A stretch of DNA of 24,292 nucleotides. It comes from Selenomonas sp. (GTDB lineage: Bacteria; Bacillota; Negativicutes; Selenomonadales; Selenomonadaceae). The notes beneath the pieces were generated by a model that was not told where the DNA came from, searched no databases, and was given only the letters and a program-made list of their open reading frames with translations. A program made the position numbers and the translations under genes. Positions 7,287-14,768 of the stretch are shown here, piece by piece (position 1 is the first letter of the stretch; each line of letters starts with the position of its first letter). Location of the stretch: positions 1 through 24,292 of the forward strand of contig NZ_JALFCU010000053.1 in assembly GCF_022771645.1 (NCBI RefSeq). Direction: 5' to 3'.

Positions 7287-9004
7287 TTGCGTTCCTCCTG
7301 CGCGCCGTCCGGCGTGCTTTTTTTGTCCGTTTTGTTTTTGAAGACACCGATCACGCGCAGCGCGCGGATGCTGTATTTGCCGATCATCGGGATCTTCGCC
7401 ATGTCCTCCTCGAGGATGCCGCCGATCAGCACCATGACGAGGATGTAGACGAAGCAGCCGAAGAACACGGCGCCGAACGTCGAGACCGCGCCGATAGCCC
7501 ACCACGCCATCGTGAAATCGTAGAATCCCTTAACAGCGACAGCCATGACGACGGACGCGATGACCGTCTTGACGAGCTGCGGAACTTCCATACGGTAGCC
7601 GATGAATTTGTAGATGAACACGAGATTGATGACGGCCGCGACACCCATGTCGGCTGCCGTCGCCCACGCCGAACCCATGATGCCGAGCCACGGGATGGCC
7701 GTGAGGTTCCAGTTCAAGAGCACTTTCGCCGCCGCCGCAAGAATCATGTTCACCATCGGGATCGTCGGATGGCCGAGACCCTGCAGGATAGCCGTCGAAA
7801 CCTGATGCAAGCCCAAGAGCACGATGGAGAAAGCCGAAATCATGACGGCCGGCCCTGCGCCCGGCGCGTTGTAAATCAGCGAGGAAATCGGCGTTGCTAG
7901 CACGAACACGACAACGAACGCCGGGAAACAGACAAAATTCGAGATGCGCACAGACGCCGCCGTCTGCGTGTAGACGCGGCTCATGTCCTTCAGCGCGCGC
8001 GCCTCCGAGATGATCGGCACGATGCTCATGGCCATCGACGCCGTAAGGATCGTCGAGAGGTTGACGAGCGGCACGGCCATACCTGTGAGGTAGCCGAAGA
8101 GCTCCGTTGCCTCGTTGATGCTGTAGCCCGCGACCTCGAGGCGCTGCGGCACGATCATGAGGTCGAGGTTCGACACGACGGGCAGCATGAGGCTCGACGC
8201 CGAAACCGGCAACGACAGCATGAAGATGCGGCGCATGACGCGCTGCCACGGCAGCGGCTGCTCGCCCGGCGGCGGCGCGAGTTCCTTGCCGTAGTCGCGC
8301 TCGATGTCGCGATCGAGCTTCCAATGGAAATACACGAGCACGATGAGGCCCGTAACGGCGCCGGCGAACGCGCCGAGCGATGCGCCGGCCGCCGCGTAAT
8401 CGAGGCCCCACGGTAGGAACAGGTCGGCCAAGAGGATCATCGTGATGACGCGGAAAATCTGCTCGACGATCTGCGACACGGCCGTCGGCGTCATGCGCTG
8501 CCAGCCCTGGAGATACCCGCGCGAGCTCGCGAGCAGCGTCACGAAGAACACCGTCGGCGCGAGCACTTGCACGGCCATCTTTGCGCGCGCGTCGCGCAGG
8601 AAATGGAAATCGATGAGCCAGTCCGCCGCAAAGAACGTCAAGAGCGAAAAGACAATGCCGGTAATCAGCATAAACGTCATGGAAATGCGGAACACGCGCT
8701 TCGCGCCCCAGATGTCCTTGAGCGCGACACGTTCCGCCGTGATGATCGAGATGGCGACCGGCACGCCGGCCTGCGACACCGTCATGGCGAGGAAATAAAT
8801 CGGGAACGCCATCTGGTAAAGGCCGATGCCCTCGCCGCCGAGGATGCGGGACACGAAAATCCAGTTCAGCGAGCCGATCACCTTGACGACGAACCCTGCG
8901 ATCGTCAGGATGAACGTCCCCTTGAGGAACGACTCGCCTTTGCTGGACGACTTTTTATCTGTATCAGTCGTACTGATGAAAAACACCGCCTTGCGCCGTG
9001 CCAC
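7283..9004 (-). CDS. Polysaccharide/lipid flippase of the MOP superfamily (SpoVB/MurJ-like)
   Basis: About 573 residues with some 12-14 hydrophobic segments. The N-terminus GESFLKGTFILTIAGFVVKVIGSLNW followed by SRILGGEGIGLYQMAFPIYFL is characteristic of the SpoVB/YtgP/MurJ-like branch of the MVF/polysaccharide-transport clan, which flips lipid-linked saccharides such as lipid II. The tail after about residue 545 is charged and cytoplasmic. The assigned GTG start at 9004 is uncertain: no clear Shine-Dalgarno sequence precedes it, the frame stays open only to about 9046, and no in-frame ATG lies nearby. The gene is coupled to the downstream lipid kinase by a 4-bp overlap, a plausible pairing of envelope lipid functions. 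Transport substrate is inferred only. Confidence 0.87.
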   Translation of the reverse strand: MARRKAVFFISTTDTDKKSSSKGESFLKGTFILTIAGFVVKVIGSLNWIFVSRILGGEGIGLYQMAFPIYFLAMTVSQAGVPVAISIITAERVALKDIWGAKRVFRISMTFMLITGIVFSLLTFFAADWLIDFHFLRDARAKMAVQVLAPTVFFVTLLASSRGYLQGWQRMTPTAVSQIVEQIFRVITMILLADLFLPWGLDYAAAGASLGAFAGAVTGLIVLVYFHWKLDRDIERDYGKELAPPPGEQPLPWQRVMRRIFMLSLPVSASSLMLPVVSNLDLMIVPQRLEVAGYSINEATELFGYLTGMAVPLVNLSTILTASMAMSIVPIISEARALKDMSRVYTQTAASVRISNFVCFPAFVVVFVLATPISSLIYNAPGAGPAVMISAFSIVLLGLHQVSTAILQGLGHPTIPMVNMILAAAAKVLLNWNLTAIPWLGIMGSAWATAADMGVAAVINLVFIYKFIGYRMEVPQLVKTVIASVVMAVAVKGFYDFTMAWWAIGAVSTFGAVFFGCFVYILVMVLIGGILEEDMAKIPMIGKYSIRALRVIGVFKNKTDKKSTPDGAQEERK

Positions 9005-9052
9005 ACGGCACAGCCATACAATCTCTGCGGGGGCAGAGTCCCCGACTTATGA

Positions 9053-9081
9053 ATTATACCATGATGGGCGCAACGTTTCCA
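9053..9081 (-). promoter_or_regulatory. Extended -10 promoter for the flippase/lipid kinase unit
   Basis: On the minus strand a perfect TATAAT at 9058-9053 is preceded by TGG (extended -10), with TGGAAA as a weak -35 at 17 bp. The start would fall near 9045, giving a leader of about 40 nt. That leader contains the hairpin CTCTGC-GGGG-GCAGAG (9023-9038 on the plus strand) just ahead of the putative start codon. Confidence 0.6.
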
Positions 9082-9110
9082 GTACATTTTGACGGTCGGC
9101 AGACGCGCAA

Positions 9111-9141
9111 AATAAAAACCTCCTCCGTGAGCCGGAGGAGG
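9111..9141 (-). terminator. Rho-independent terminator of the Dcu-type carrier
   Basis: Read on the minus strand, a perfect 9-bp stem CCTCCTCCG/CGGAGGAGG (9133-9141 with 9119-9127) with a 5-nt loop is followed by TTTTTATT. It lies 27 bp after the carrier's stop codon. Confidence 0.92.
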
Positions 9142-9167
9142 CGGAAATCATCGGGAAAGGAACTGCA

Positions 9168-10511
9168 TTACATGACGATGTGCGCCATGATGAAGCCCAT
9201 GACACAGCCCGTCGAAACACCGATCAGGCCGGGAATCATGAAACTGTGGTTGAGGATGTACTTGCCGATGCGCGTCGTGCCGGAGCGGTCGAAACCGATG
9301 CACGCAAGGTCGGACGGGTACGTCGGGAGGAAGAAGTAGCCATAGCATGCCGAGATGAACGACATGATGAGCACCGGATCCATGCCGACAGACAACGCCA
9401 TCGGGACGACGATCGCGATGGCCGCCGCCTGCGAGTTCACGAGCTTCGACGTGAGGAACGCGATGATCGCGTACGCCCAAGGATACGCAGCGACTGCGCT
9501 ACCGAGCGCTTCTTTGAGGAAGCTCATGTGCGCGCCGAAGTAGGTGTTCGCCATCCAGGCGACGCCGTAGACGGAGACGAGGGCGACAATACCGGATTTG
9601 AAGACCTGGCTGTTGCCGACATCCTTTGCCTTGACTTTGCACGTCAAGAGGATGGCTGCACCGACAAGGAGCATGACCATCTGGATGACAGCCGTCATGG
9701 AAATGGGTTTCGGCTTCGCGCCTTCTTTGGCGACGAAGTGCGGCAGGAGATCCGGGAAGTTGCCGAGGATCGCGATGACCGCAATGCCGGCGAAGAAGAT
9801 GAACATCGCGCGATAGAACTCTTTCGGGAGTTCCTTGCCCTGCAGCGACTCGACATCGCCATAGACGTATTTCTTGTTTTCCGGATCGCTGATGAACTCC
9901 TGGAAACGCGGATCTTTGTCAAGATCCTTGCCGCGGCGATAGCTCCAGAGTGCCGCGCAGATGACGCCGAAGCCCGTGGCCGGGATGGAGACGGCGAGGA
10001 TCTGGAGGACGGAGTAATCGTAGCCGGCAGCCGCCATGAAGCCGATGATCGAGACGACGGCGACGGAGACCGGCGACGCACAGATGCCCATCTGCGACGC
10101 GACGGACGACACGGCCATCGGGCGCTCCGGGCGGATGCCCTGCTTGATCGCGATGTCATAGATGATCGGGAACATCGTGTAGACGACATGGCCCGTGCCG
10201 CAGAGCACCGTGAGGAACCACGTCGTCAGCGGCGCGAGGATCGTGACCTGCTTCGGATTGCTGCGCAGGAACGCCTCCGCATACTTCAGCATGACCGTGA
10301 GGCCGCCCGACGTCTGCAGGAAGCCGGCGCACGTGACGACGGCAAGGATCGTGAGCATGACGTCGATCGGCGGCGTGCCTGGCTTGTACTGGAAGACGAA
10401 TGTGAAAATAACGAGGCCGATGCCGCTGATAACGGCGAGGCCGATGCCGCCATGACGCACGCCAACAAGCAAGCATGCGAGCAGCACGAGGAAACCGAGA
10501 AGCATTTCCAT
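9168..10511 (-). CDS. Anaerobic C4-dicarboxylate transporter, DcuA/DcuB family
   Basis: 447 residues (E. coli DcuA 433, DcuB 446) with about ten or more membrane spans. Family signatures are GVRHGGIGLAVISGIGLVIF and KPGTPPIDVMLTILAVVT at the N-terminus, LCGTGHVVYTMFPII and GIRPERPMAVSSVASQMGI in the middle, and SFISACYGYFFLPTYPSD near the C-terminus. These inner-membrane carriers exchange or take up fumarate, malate and aspartate and export succinate during fumarate respiration, which fits a succinate- or propionate-producing anaerobe. The ATG at 10511 follows a GGGAG site. It is monocistronic, with its own promoter and terminator. I cannot separate DcuA from DcuB by sequence alone. Confidence 0.92.
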   Translation of the reverse strand: MEMLLGFLVLLACLLVGVRHGGIGLAVISGIGLVIFTFVFQYKPGTPPIDVMLTILAVVTCAGFLQTSGGLTVMLKYAEAFLRSNPKQVTILAPLTTWFLTVLCGTGHVVYTMFPIIYDIAIKQGIRPERPMAVSSVASQMGICASPVSVAVVSIIGFMAAAGYDYSVLQILAVSIPATGFGVICAALWSYRRGKDLDKDPRFQEFISDPENKKYVYGDVESLQGKELPKEFYRAMFIFFAGIAVIAILGNFPDLLPHFVAKEGAKPKPISMTAVIQMVMLLVGAAILLTCKVKAKDVGNSQVFKSGIVALVSVYGVAWMANTYFGAHMSFLKEALGSAVAAYPWAYAIIAFLTSKLVNSQAAAIAIVVPMALSVGMDPVLIMSFISACYGYFFLPTYPSDLACIGFDRSGTTRIGKYILNHSFMIPGLIGVSTGCVMGFIMAHIVM

Positions 10512-10566
10512 AGTGAACTCCCTTTCTCTACTCTTTACCCTTTCTATGATTCCCTTGATTTATCAT

Positions 10567-10595
10567 ATTATATCCGAAAGTGTTCAAGTTGTAAA
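10567..10595 (-). promoter_or_regulatory. Sigma70-type promoter of the Dcu-type carrier
   Basis: Minus-strand TTTACA (10595-10590) and TATAAT (10572-10567) are separated by 17 bp. The predicted start near 10560 gives an AT-rich leader of about 50 nt before the ATG at 10511. No clear CRP, FNR or DcuR-like operator is visible to me. Confidence 0.8.
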
Positions 10596-10630
10596 TTTGC
10601 TCTTTCATTAAACTTTCAGACGATAGGACT

Positions 10631-10662
10631 AAAAAGAGCATCGCCGAAAAAGCGATGCTCTT
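10631..10662 (-). terminator. Rho-independent terminator of groESL
   Basis: On the minus strand an 11-bp perfect stem AAGAGCATCGC/GCGATGCTCTT (10662-10652 with 10644-10634) is followed by TTTTT. It lies about 30 bp after the groEL stop. Confidence 0.93.
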
Positions 10663-10691
10663 GGTTATCAAGATTGGATATGAACCGTGCC

Positions 10692-12314
10692 TTACATCAT
10701 GCCAGGCATTCCGCCGGCCGGAGCGGCCGGTGCTGCCGGGTGTTCTTCCGGCTTGTCCGCGACGAGCGTCTCGGTCGTGAGGACCATGGAGGCGATGGAG
10801 GCTGCGTTCTGGAGCGCGGAGCGCGTGACTTTCGCAGGATCCACGATGCCGGCCTTGATCATGTCGACGTACTCGTTCGTCAGCGCGTTGAAGCCGAAGC
10901 CCGTGCCGGCCTTCTTGACGTTCTCGACGACGACGGAGCCTTCGAGGCCTGCGTTGTTCGCGATCTGGCGGACCGGCTCTTCGATGGCGCGGCGGACGAT
11001 GTCGACGCCGACCTTCTCGTCACCCTCGGCCTCGATCTTGTCGAGCACCGGCTGGATGTCGACGTACGTCGTGCCGCCGCCGGCGACAATGCCTTCCTCG
11101 ACGGCTGCGCGCGTCGCGTTCAGCGCGTCTTCGATGCGGTACTTCTTGTCTTTCATCTCGACTTCCGTGGCCGCGCCGATCTCGATGACGGCAACGCCAC
11201 CGGAGAGTTTCGCGAGACGCTCCTGGAGCTTCTCTTTGTCGAAGTCGGACGTGGTCTTCGAAATCTGCTGCTTGATCTGGGCAACGCGCTCTTCAATCTG
11301 CTGCTTGTCACCCTTGCCGCCGATGATCGTCGTCTCGTCTTTCGTGGAGACGATCTTGTGCGCCGTGCCGAGGTCTTCGAGCGTGACGCTGTCGAGCTTG
11401 CGGCCGAGTTCCTCGCTGATGACCTGGCCACCCGTCAGGATGGCGATATCCTGGAGCATGGCCTTGCGGCGGTCGCCAAAGCCCGGAGCTTTGACCGCGA
11501 GGCACTTGAACGTGCCGCGCAACTTGTTGACGACGAGCGTCGTCAGCGCTTCGCCATCGACATCTTCGGCGATGATGGCGAGCTGCTTGCCGGATTTCAC
11601 GACTTGCTCGAGGATCGGCAGAATGTCGTTGATCGCGGAGATCTTGCGATCCGTGATGAGGAGCAGAGGATCGTCGAGCGACGCTTCCATCTTGTCCGTG
11701 TCCGTGACGAGGTACGGGGAGATGTAGCCGCGGTCAAACTGCATGCCTTCCTTGACGGAAAGGTTAGTCTTCATCGTCTTCGACTCTTCGACCGTGATGA
11801 CGCCGTCCTTGCCGACTTTTTCCATGGCCTCGGCGATGAGCTTGCCCGTCTCTTCGTCGGCGGAGGAGATCGTCGCGACCTGCGCGATGTCGGCCTGGCC
11901 TTCGACCTTCTTCGACTTCGTCTCAATCTCTTTGACGAGTGCGTCGACGGCCTTGTTGATGCCCTTCTTGATGATCATCGGGTTCGCGCCCGCGACGACG
12001 TTGCGCATGCCCTCGTGGATCATGGCCTGCGCGAGGAGCGTTGCCGTCGTCGTGCCGTCGCCAGCGATGTCATTCGTCTTCGTCGCGACTTCTTTCACGA
12101 GCTGTGCGCCCATGTTCTCGAACGGATCTTCGAGCTCGATGTCACGCGCGATTGTGACACCGTCGTTCGTGATCGTCGGCGCGCCGTACTTCTTGTCGAG
12201 GACGACGTTACGGCCTTTCGGGCCGAGCGTGACTTTCACGGCATTTGCCAGTGCATCAACGCCGCGGCCGAGCGCGCGGCGGGCTTCTTCTTCAAAAAGC
12301 ATCTGTTTTGCCAT
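10692..12314 (-). CDS. groEL: Chaperonin GroEL (Hsp60)
   Basis: 540 residues, full length. GroEL forms the 14-mer cytosolic folding chamber with GroES, driven by ATP. It opens with MAKQMLFEEEARRALGRGVDALANAVKVTLGPKGRNVVLDKK. The ATP-binding block DGTTTATLLAQAMI, the apical-domain block VVNKLRGTFKCLAVKAPGFGDRRKAMLQDIA, and the C-terminal flexible GGMPGMM tail are all present. The ATG at 12314 follows a GGAGG site. groES lies 54 bp upstream on the same strand, and both are under the CIRCE-controlled promoter near 12750. Confidence 0.99.
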   Translation of the reverse strand: MAKQMLFEEEARRALGRGVDALANAVKVTLGPKGRNVVLDKKYGAPTITNDGVTIARDIELEDPFENMGAQLVKEVATKTNDIAGDGTTTATLLAQAMIHEGMRNVVAGANPMIIKKGINKAVDALVKEIETKSKKVEGQADIAQVATISSADEETGKLIAEAMEKVGKDGVITVEESKTMKTNLSVKEGMQFDRGYISPYLVTDTDKMEASLDDPLLLITDRKISAINDILPILEQVVKSGKQLAIIAEDVDGEALTTLVVNKLRGTFKCLAVKAPGFGDRRKAMLQDIAILTGGQVISEELGRKLDSVTLEDLGTAHKIVSTKDETTIIGGKGDKQQIEERVAQIKQQISKTTSDFDKEKLQERLAKLSGGVAVIEIGAATEVEMKDKKYRIEDALNATRAAVEEGIVAGGGTTYVDIQPVLDKIEAEGDEKVGVDIVRRAIEEPVRQIANNAGLEGSVVVENVKKAGTGFGFNALTNEYVDMIKAGIVDPAKVTRSALQNAASIASMVLTTETLVADKPEEHPAAPAAPAGGMPGMM

Positions 12315-12368
12315 TTGATATTACCTCCGAAAAAATCTATGTAAGTATGTTCGCTGTCGCTCTGAAGC

Positions 12369-12650
12369 TCAGAGGATGGCGAGGATATCGGACTCGCGGA
12401 CGACGAGGTATTCCTTGTCGTCAACTTTGACTTCCGTGCCCGAATATTTGGAGAAGATGATGTTGTCGCCGGGTTTCACTTCCATCGCGGCGCGCTCGCC
12501 GTTATCGAGGAGCTTGCCGGCGCCGACAGCGACGACCGTGCCCTTCTGCGGCTTCTCTTTCGCCGTGTCCGGCAACACGATACCACTCGCGGTCTTGACG
12601 TCGTTTTCGGAAACTTCAATGACAACTCTTTCGCCCAATGGCTTGATCAT
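12369..12650 (-). CDS. groES: Co-chaperonin GroES (Hsp10)
   Basis: 93 residues, the normal size for GroES, which caps the GroEL ring. It begins MIKPLGERVVIEV, contains the mobile-loop region KTASGIVLPDTAKEKPQKGTV, and ends EYLVVRESDILAIL. I choose the ATG at 12650 because it follows a strong TAGGAGGAAG site and gives the canonical N-terminus. An upstream in-frame ATG at 12680 would add ten unrelated residues across the ribosome binding site. First gene of the groESL operon. Confidence 0.98.
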   Translation of the reverse strand: MIKPLGERVVIEVSENDVKTASGIVLPDTAKEKPQKGTVVAVGAGKLLDNGERAAMEVKPGDNIIFSKYSGTEVKVDDKEYLVVRESDILAIL

Positions 12651-12689
12651 GATATATCTTCCTCCTAACATGATGTGCAACGTTCACTG

Positions 12690-12716
12690 TTAGCACTCAC
12701 TACGTTTGAGTGCTAA
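12690..12716. promoter_or_regulatory. CIRCE operator (HrcA binding site) of groESL
   Basis: A perfect TTAGCACTC-N9-GAGTGCTAA inverted repeat, identical to the CIRCE consensus, sits between the promoter and groES. HrcA binding here represses groESL until heat or misfolded protein titrates GroEL. The hrcA gene is not in this window. Confidence 0.98.
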
Positions 12717-12728
12717 CTTACGTTGTCT

Positions 12729-12757
12729 ATAGTAGCCTGTATTCGTCAAAATGTCAA
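12729..12757 (-). promoter_or_regulatory. SigA-type promoter of groESL
   Basis: Minus-strand TTGACA (12757-12752) and TACTAT (12734-12729) are 17 bp apart. The start would lie just upstream of or within the CIRCE element, the classical arrangement for HrcA control. Confidence 0.88.
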
Positions 12758-12767
12758 GGGACTTTTT

Positions 12768-12837
12768 GAAAAAAGTCAAAAAAACAAAAGATCGACAAGG
12801 CGTGACGCTTCTTTCATCGTCATGCCTTGCCGATCTT
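12768..12837 (-). terminator. Strong terminator downstream of the permease/autotransporter-remnant region
   Basis: On the minus strand, two 20-nt arms (12837-12818 and 12807-12788) pair with one G-U and one A-C interruption around a 10-nt loop, followed by TTTTGTTTTTTTGACTTTTTT. It lies 17 bp after the stop codon of the autotransporter fragment and before the groESL promoter. Confidence 0.9.
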
Positions 12838-12854
12838 CTTATCTTCAGTCGATC

Positions 12855-13076
12855 TCAGAATGCATAATTCACGCCCGCATGGAACGCGATGCCGCGTTCT
12901 TTGCCCATGCTGCCGCTGATGCCGAGGTCGAGAGCCACGGGACTGGTCTCTGTCGGTGTGTACGTCCAGCCGGTTTCGAGCCGCACGGTCGATCCTTCCA
13001 CGGAGGGACTCGGGAGGCTGTCTCCATTCCAATGGGCGCGGGCGTCGCCGCCGAACTCGTACTGATACGCGTGCCA
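12855..13076 (-). pseudogene. Autotransporter beta-barrel C-terminal fragment (remnant)
   Basis: A 73-codon minus-strand frame reads YQYEFGGDARAHW, then VRLETGWTYTPTETSPVALDL, then GISGSMGKERGIAFHAGVNYAF and a TGA. This matches the last strands of type V autotransporter translocator domains: the YEFGGxA block, the GW strand, a (D)LGxxGxxGxxxG(I)xF(x)AGxNYAF closing strand, and a terminal Phe recognised by the BAM machinery. There is no start codon or ribosome binding site: a TAA lies directly upstream (13079-13077), and the permease stop is only 26 bp further. The passenger and most of the barrel are missing, so it cannot make an exported protein. Its terminator survives. It implies an outer membrane and a past deletion or replacement. 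Confidence 0.8.
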
Positions 13077-13102
13077 TTATAGCAACGCCGTTCCTTTCGA
13101 CG

Positions 13103-14518
13103 TCAGCAGATGCCGGTGAGCAGATAGAACACGACGCAGAGGTACGGCACGAAGAATTTCAGTGCCATGCAGACGGCGATGTCGTAGTAGGAATCGTTGT
13201 GCGTGAGGCCGCAGATGGCGAGAAGCGTGACGAGCGCGCCGCAGTGCGGCACGGGGTCGATGCCGACGGACGCGATGGCGACGATGCGGTGGAGTGCCTC
13301 GAGGGGGATGCCCTGCGCGAGCGCCATCTGCATCCACTGGTCGCCGAGCGCGGAAAGCGCGATCGTCAGGCCGCCCGACGCCGATCCCGTGATGCCGCAC
13401 ATGATGTTCGTCGTGACGACGGCCGAGACGAGCGGGCCGAACGATGTCGCGAGATCCATGAGGCCCGTCGTGACGGGCGCGAAGCCCGGCAGCGTCGTCA
13501 GCACGCAGCCGAACGCATAGCCGGACGCGACGTTGAGCGCGGCGGCCGCCGACGAGAGCGCGCCGTAGTTGATGGGCGCTAGGAAGCCATCCATGACCAT
13601 GAAGCGCTTGCGGCCGATGTACGCCGCCGCGACAGAACTGACGATGAGCGCGACGCTGATGGACCAGATGGCCGAGATCTTGCCGACTTTCGCCGCGAGC
13701 AGCGTCAGGTGGAGCGGCGTGAAGACGTCGAGCGCGCCGTCATCCCAATGATAGCCCCACGACCAGTTGAACGGGTTCGAGAGGATGACGTTGATGACGA
13801 TGACCATAAGGAGCGGCACCATCGCCCAGTACCAAGGAATCTTGATCTTCGGCTCGCGACGCTTGCGCCCTTCCGTGTGCGCGCCGTAGCCTTCGCCAGC
13901 CGCCTGGAGCTTTTTCGCGCGGCGCGTGATCCAGCCCCAGCCGATGGCGAGGAACAGAATGGACGCGAAGATGCCGATGCCCGGCCCCGCCCACGTCGAC
14001 GTCTGGAAATACGACGACGGGATGATGTTCTGGATCTGCGGCGTGCCGGGGAGCGACACCATCGCGAACGAGAAAATGCCCATCCAGAGCGCGGCCGGCA
14101 ACAGCTTCTTCGGGATGTCCGCGCGGCGGAACACGTACGCGCCGAACGGATACATGACGAACGCGACGACGAAGACGGACAGGCCGCCGTACGTCAGCGC
14201 GCCGCAGCCGAGCAGCACGGCGAGCACGGCGCGCTTCTCGCCGAGCACCTCGACGATCTTGCCCGCGACGGCCGCCGCGAGGCCGCCCTTTTCCATGAGG
14301 CGCGCGAAGACGGCGCCGAACAGGAACACGGGGTAATACGTCTTGACGTACTCCGCCATGCGCGTCATGTAGAGCTCCGTGTACGTCGGCAGAATGCCGA
14401 ACGAGCTCGCGAGCGCCGCAATGCCGGCGAACATCGGCGCAATCAGGATGATCGACCACCCGCGATACGCGAAATACATGAGGCCGACGAGGGCCACAGC
14501 GATACAGAATGCCTCCAT
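13103..14518 (-). CDS. GntP-family (gluconate:H+ symporter-like) permease
   Basis: 471 residues, about 12 hydrophobic segments. GntP/BhbP-type features are FGILPTYTELYMTRMAEYVKTYYPVFLFGAVFARLMEKGGLAAAVAGKIVEVLG at the N-terminal side (split here over two helices), CGALTYGGLSVFVVAFVMYP, SLPGTPQIQNIIPSSYF, and the late block GITGSASGGLTIALSALG with DPVPHCGALVTLLAICGLTHNDSY. Members take up gluconate, 3-hydroxybutyrate or other short hydroxy acids with protons; the substrate here is not resolved. I prefer the ATG at 14518, which begins a membrane helix and follows GGAG sites. The longer frame from 14593 adds a charged 25-residue stretch that is unlikely. A leader with a possible attenuator precedes it. 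Downstream lies the autotransporter remnant. Confidence 0.85.
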   Translation of the reverse strand: MEAFCIAVALVGLMYFAYRGWSIILIAPMFAGIAALASSFGILPTYTELYMTRMAEYVKTYYPVFLFGAVFARLMEKGGLAAAVAGKIVEVLGEKRAVLAVLLGCGALTYGGLSVFVVAFVMYPFGAYVFRRADIPKKLLPAALWMGIFSFAMVSLPGTPQIQNIIPSSYFQTSTWAGPGIGIFASILFLAIGWGWITRRAKKLQAAGEGYGAHTEGRKRREPKIKIPWYWAMVPLLMVIVINVILSNPFNWSWGYHWDDGALDVFTPLHLTLLAAKVGKISAIWSISVALIVSSVAAAYIGRKRFMVMDGFLAPINYGALSSAAAALNVASGYAFGCVLTTLPGFAPVTTGLMDLATSFGPLVSAVVTTNIMCGITGSASGGLTIALSALGDQWMQMALAQGIPLEALHRIVAIASVGIDPVPHCGALVTLLAICGLTHNDSYYDIAVCMALKFFVPYLCVVFYLLTGIC

Positions 14519-14598
14519 TAGCTCCAAAGCTCTCCTCTCAATGATGCCAAATAAAAACAAAGGACGCTGAAACGCGAAATTTCGTTTCTCCATCGCAG

Positions 14599-14631
14599 AA
14601 AAAAAGACAGCCGGTGTTGGCCCTCCGACTG
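14599..14631 (-). terminator. Terminator hairpin inside the permease leader (possible attenuator)
   Basis: On the minus strand a 7-bp stem CAGTCGG/CCGGCTG (14631-14625 with 14614-14608, one G-U pair) is followed by TCTTTTTTT. It lies downstream of a promoter at 14735-14707 and upstream of the permease ATG. It is either an attenuator for the permease or the late terminator of the HAD gene ending at 14769. Confidence 0.65.
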
Positions 14632-14706
14632 CCCTTCGTTCCGTTTTGTTTCCGGAGTTACGAGTGTTTTATGATACCTGCAAGTTATTGAAAACTTACG
14701 GCTATT

Positions 14707-14735
14707 ATCGTAGCATCAAAGAATTTTATTGTCAA
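14707..14735 (-). promoter_or_regulatory. Sigma70-type promoter of the GntP-family permease
   Basis: Minus-strand TTGACA (14735-14730) and TACGAT (14712-14707) are separated by 17 bp. The start near 14700 gives an unusually long leader of about 180 nt to the ATG at 14518. No alternative promoter is visible between the terminator-like hairpin and the ATG. Confidence 0.65.
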
Positions 14736-14768
14736 TCCATGCAACCTGTTTTTTTCCGCAAATGTCGT

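Noticed and set aside
9180..12344. 1054-codon plus-strand open frame antisense to the Dcu carrier, groEL and the gap between them
   Set aside because: It is extremely rich in Arg, Asp and Glu with no domain. It is the mirror of GC-rich codon usage in well-identified genes on the other strand, and it runs through a promoter and terminator.
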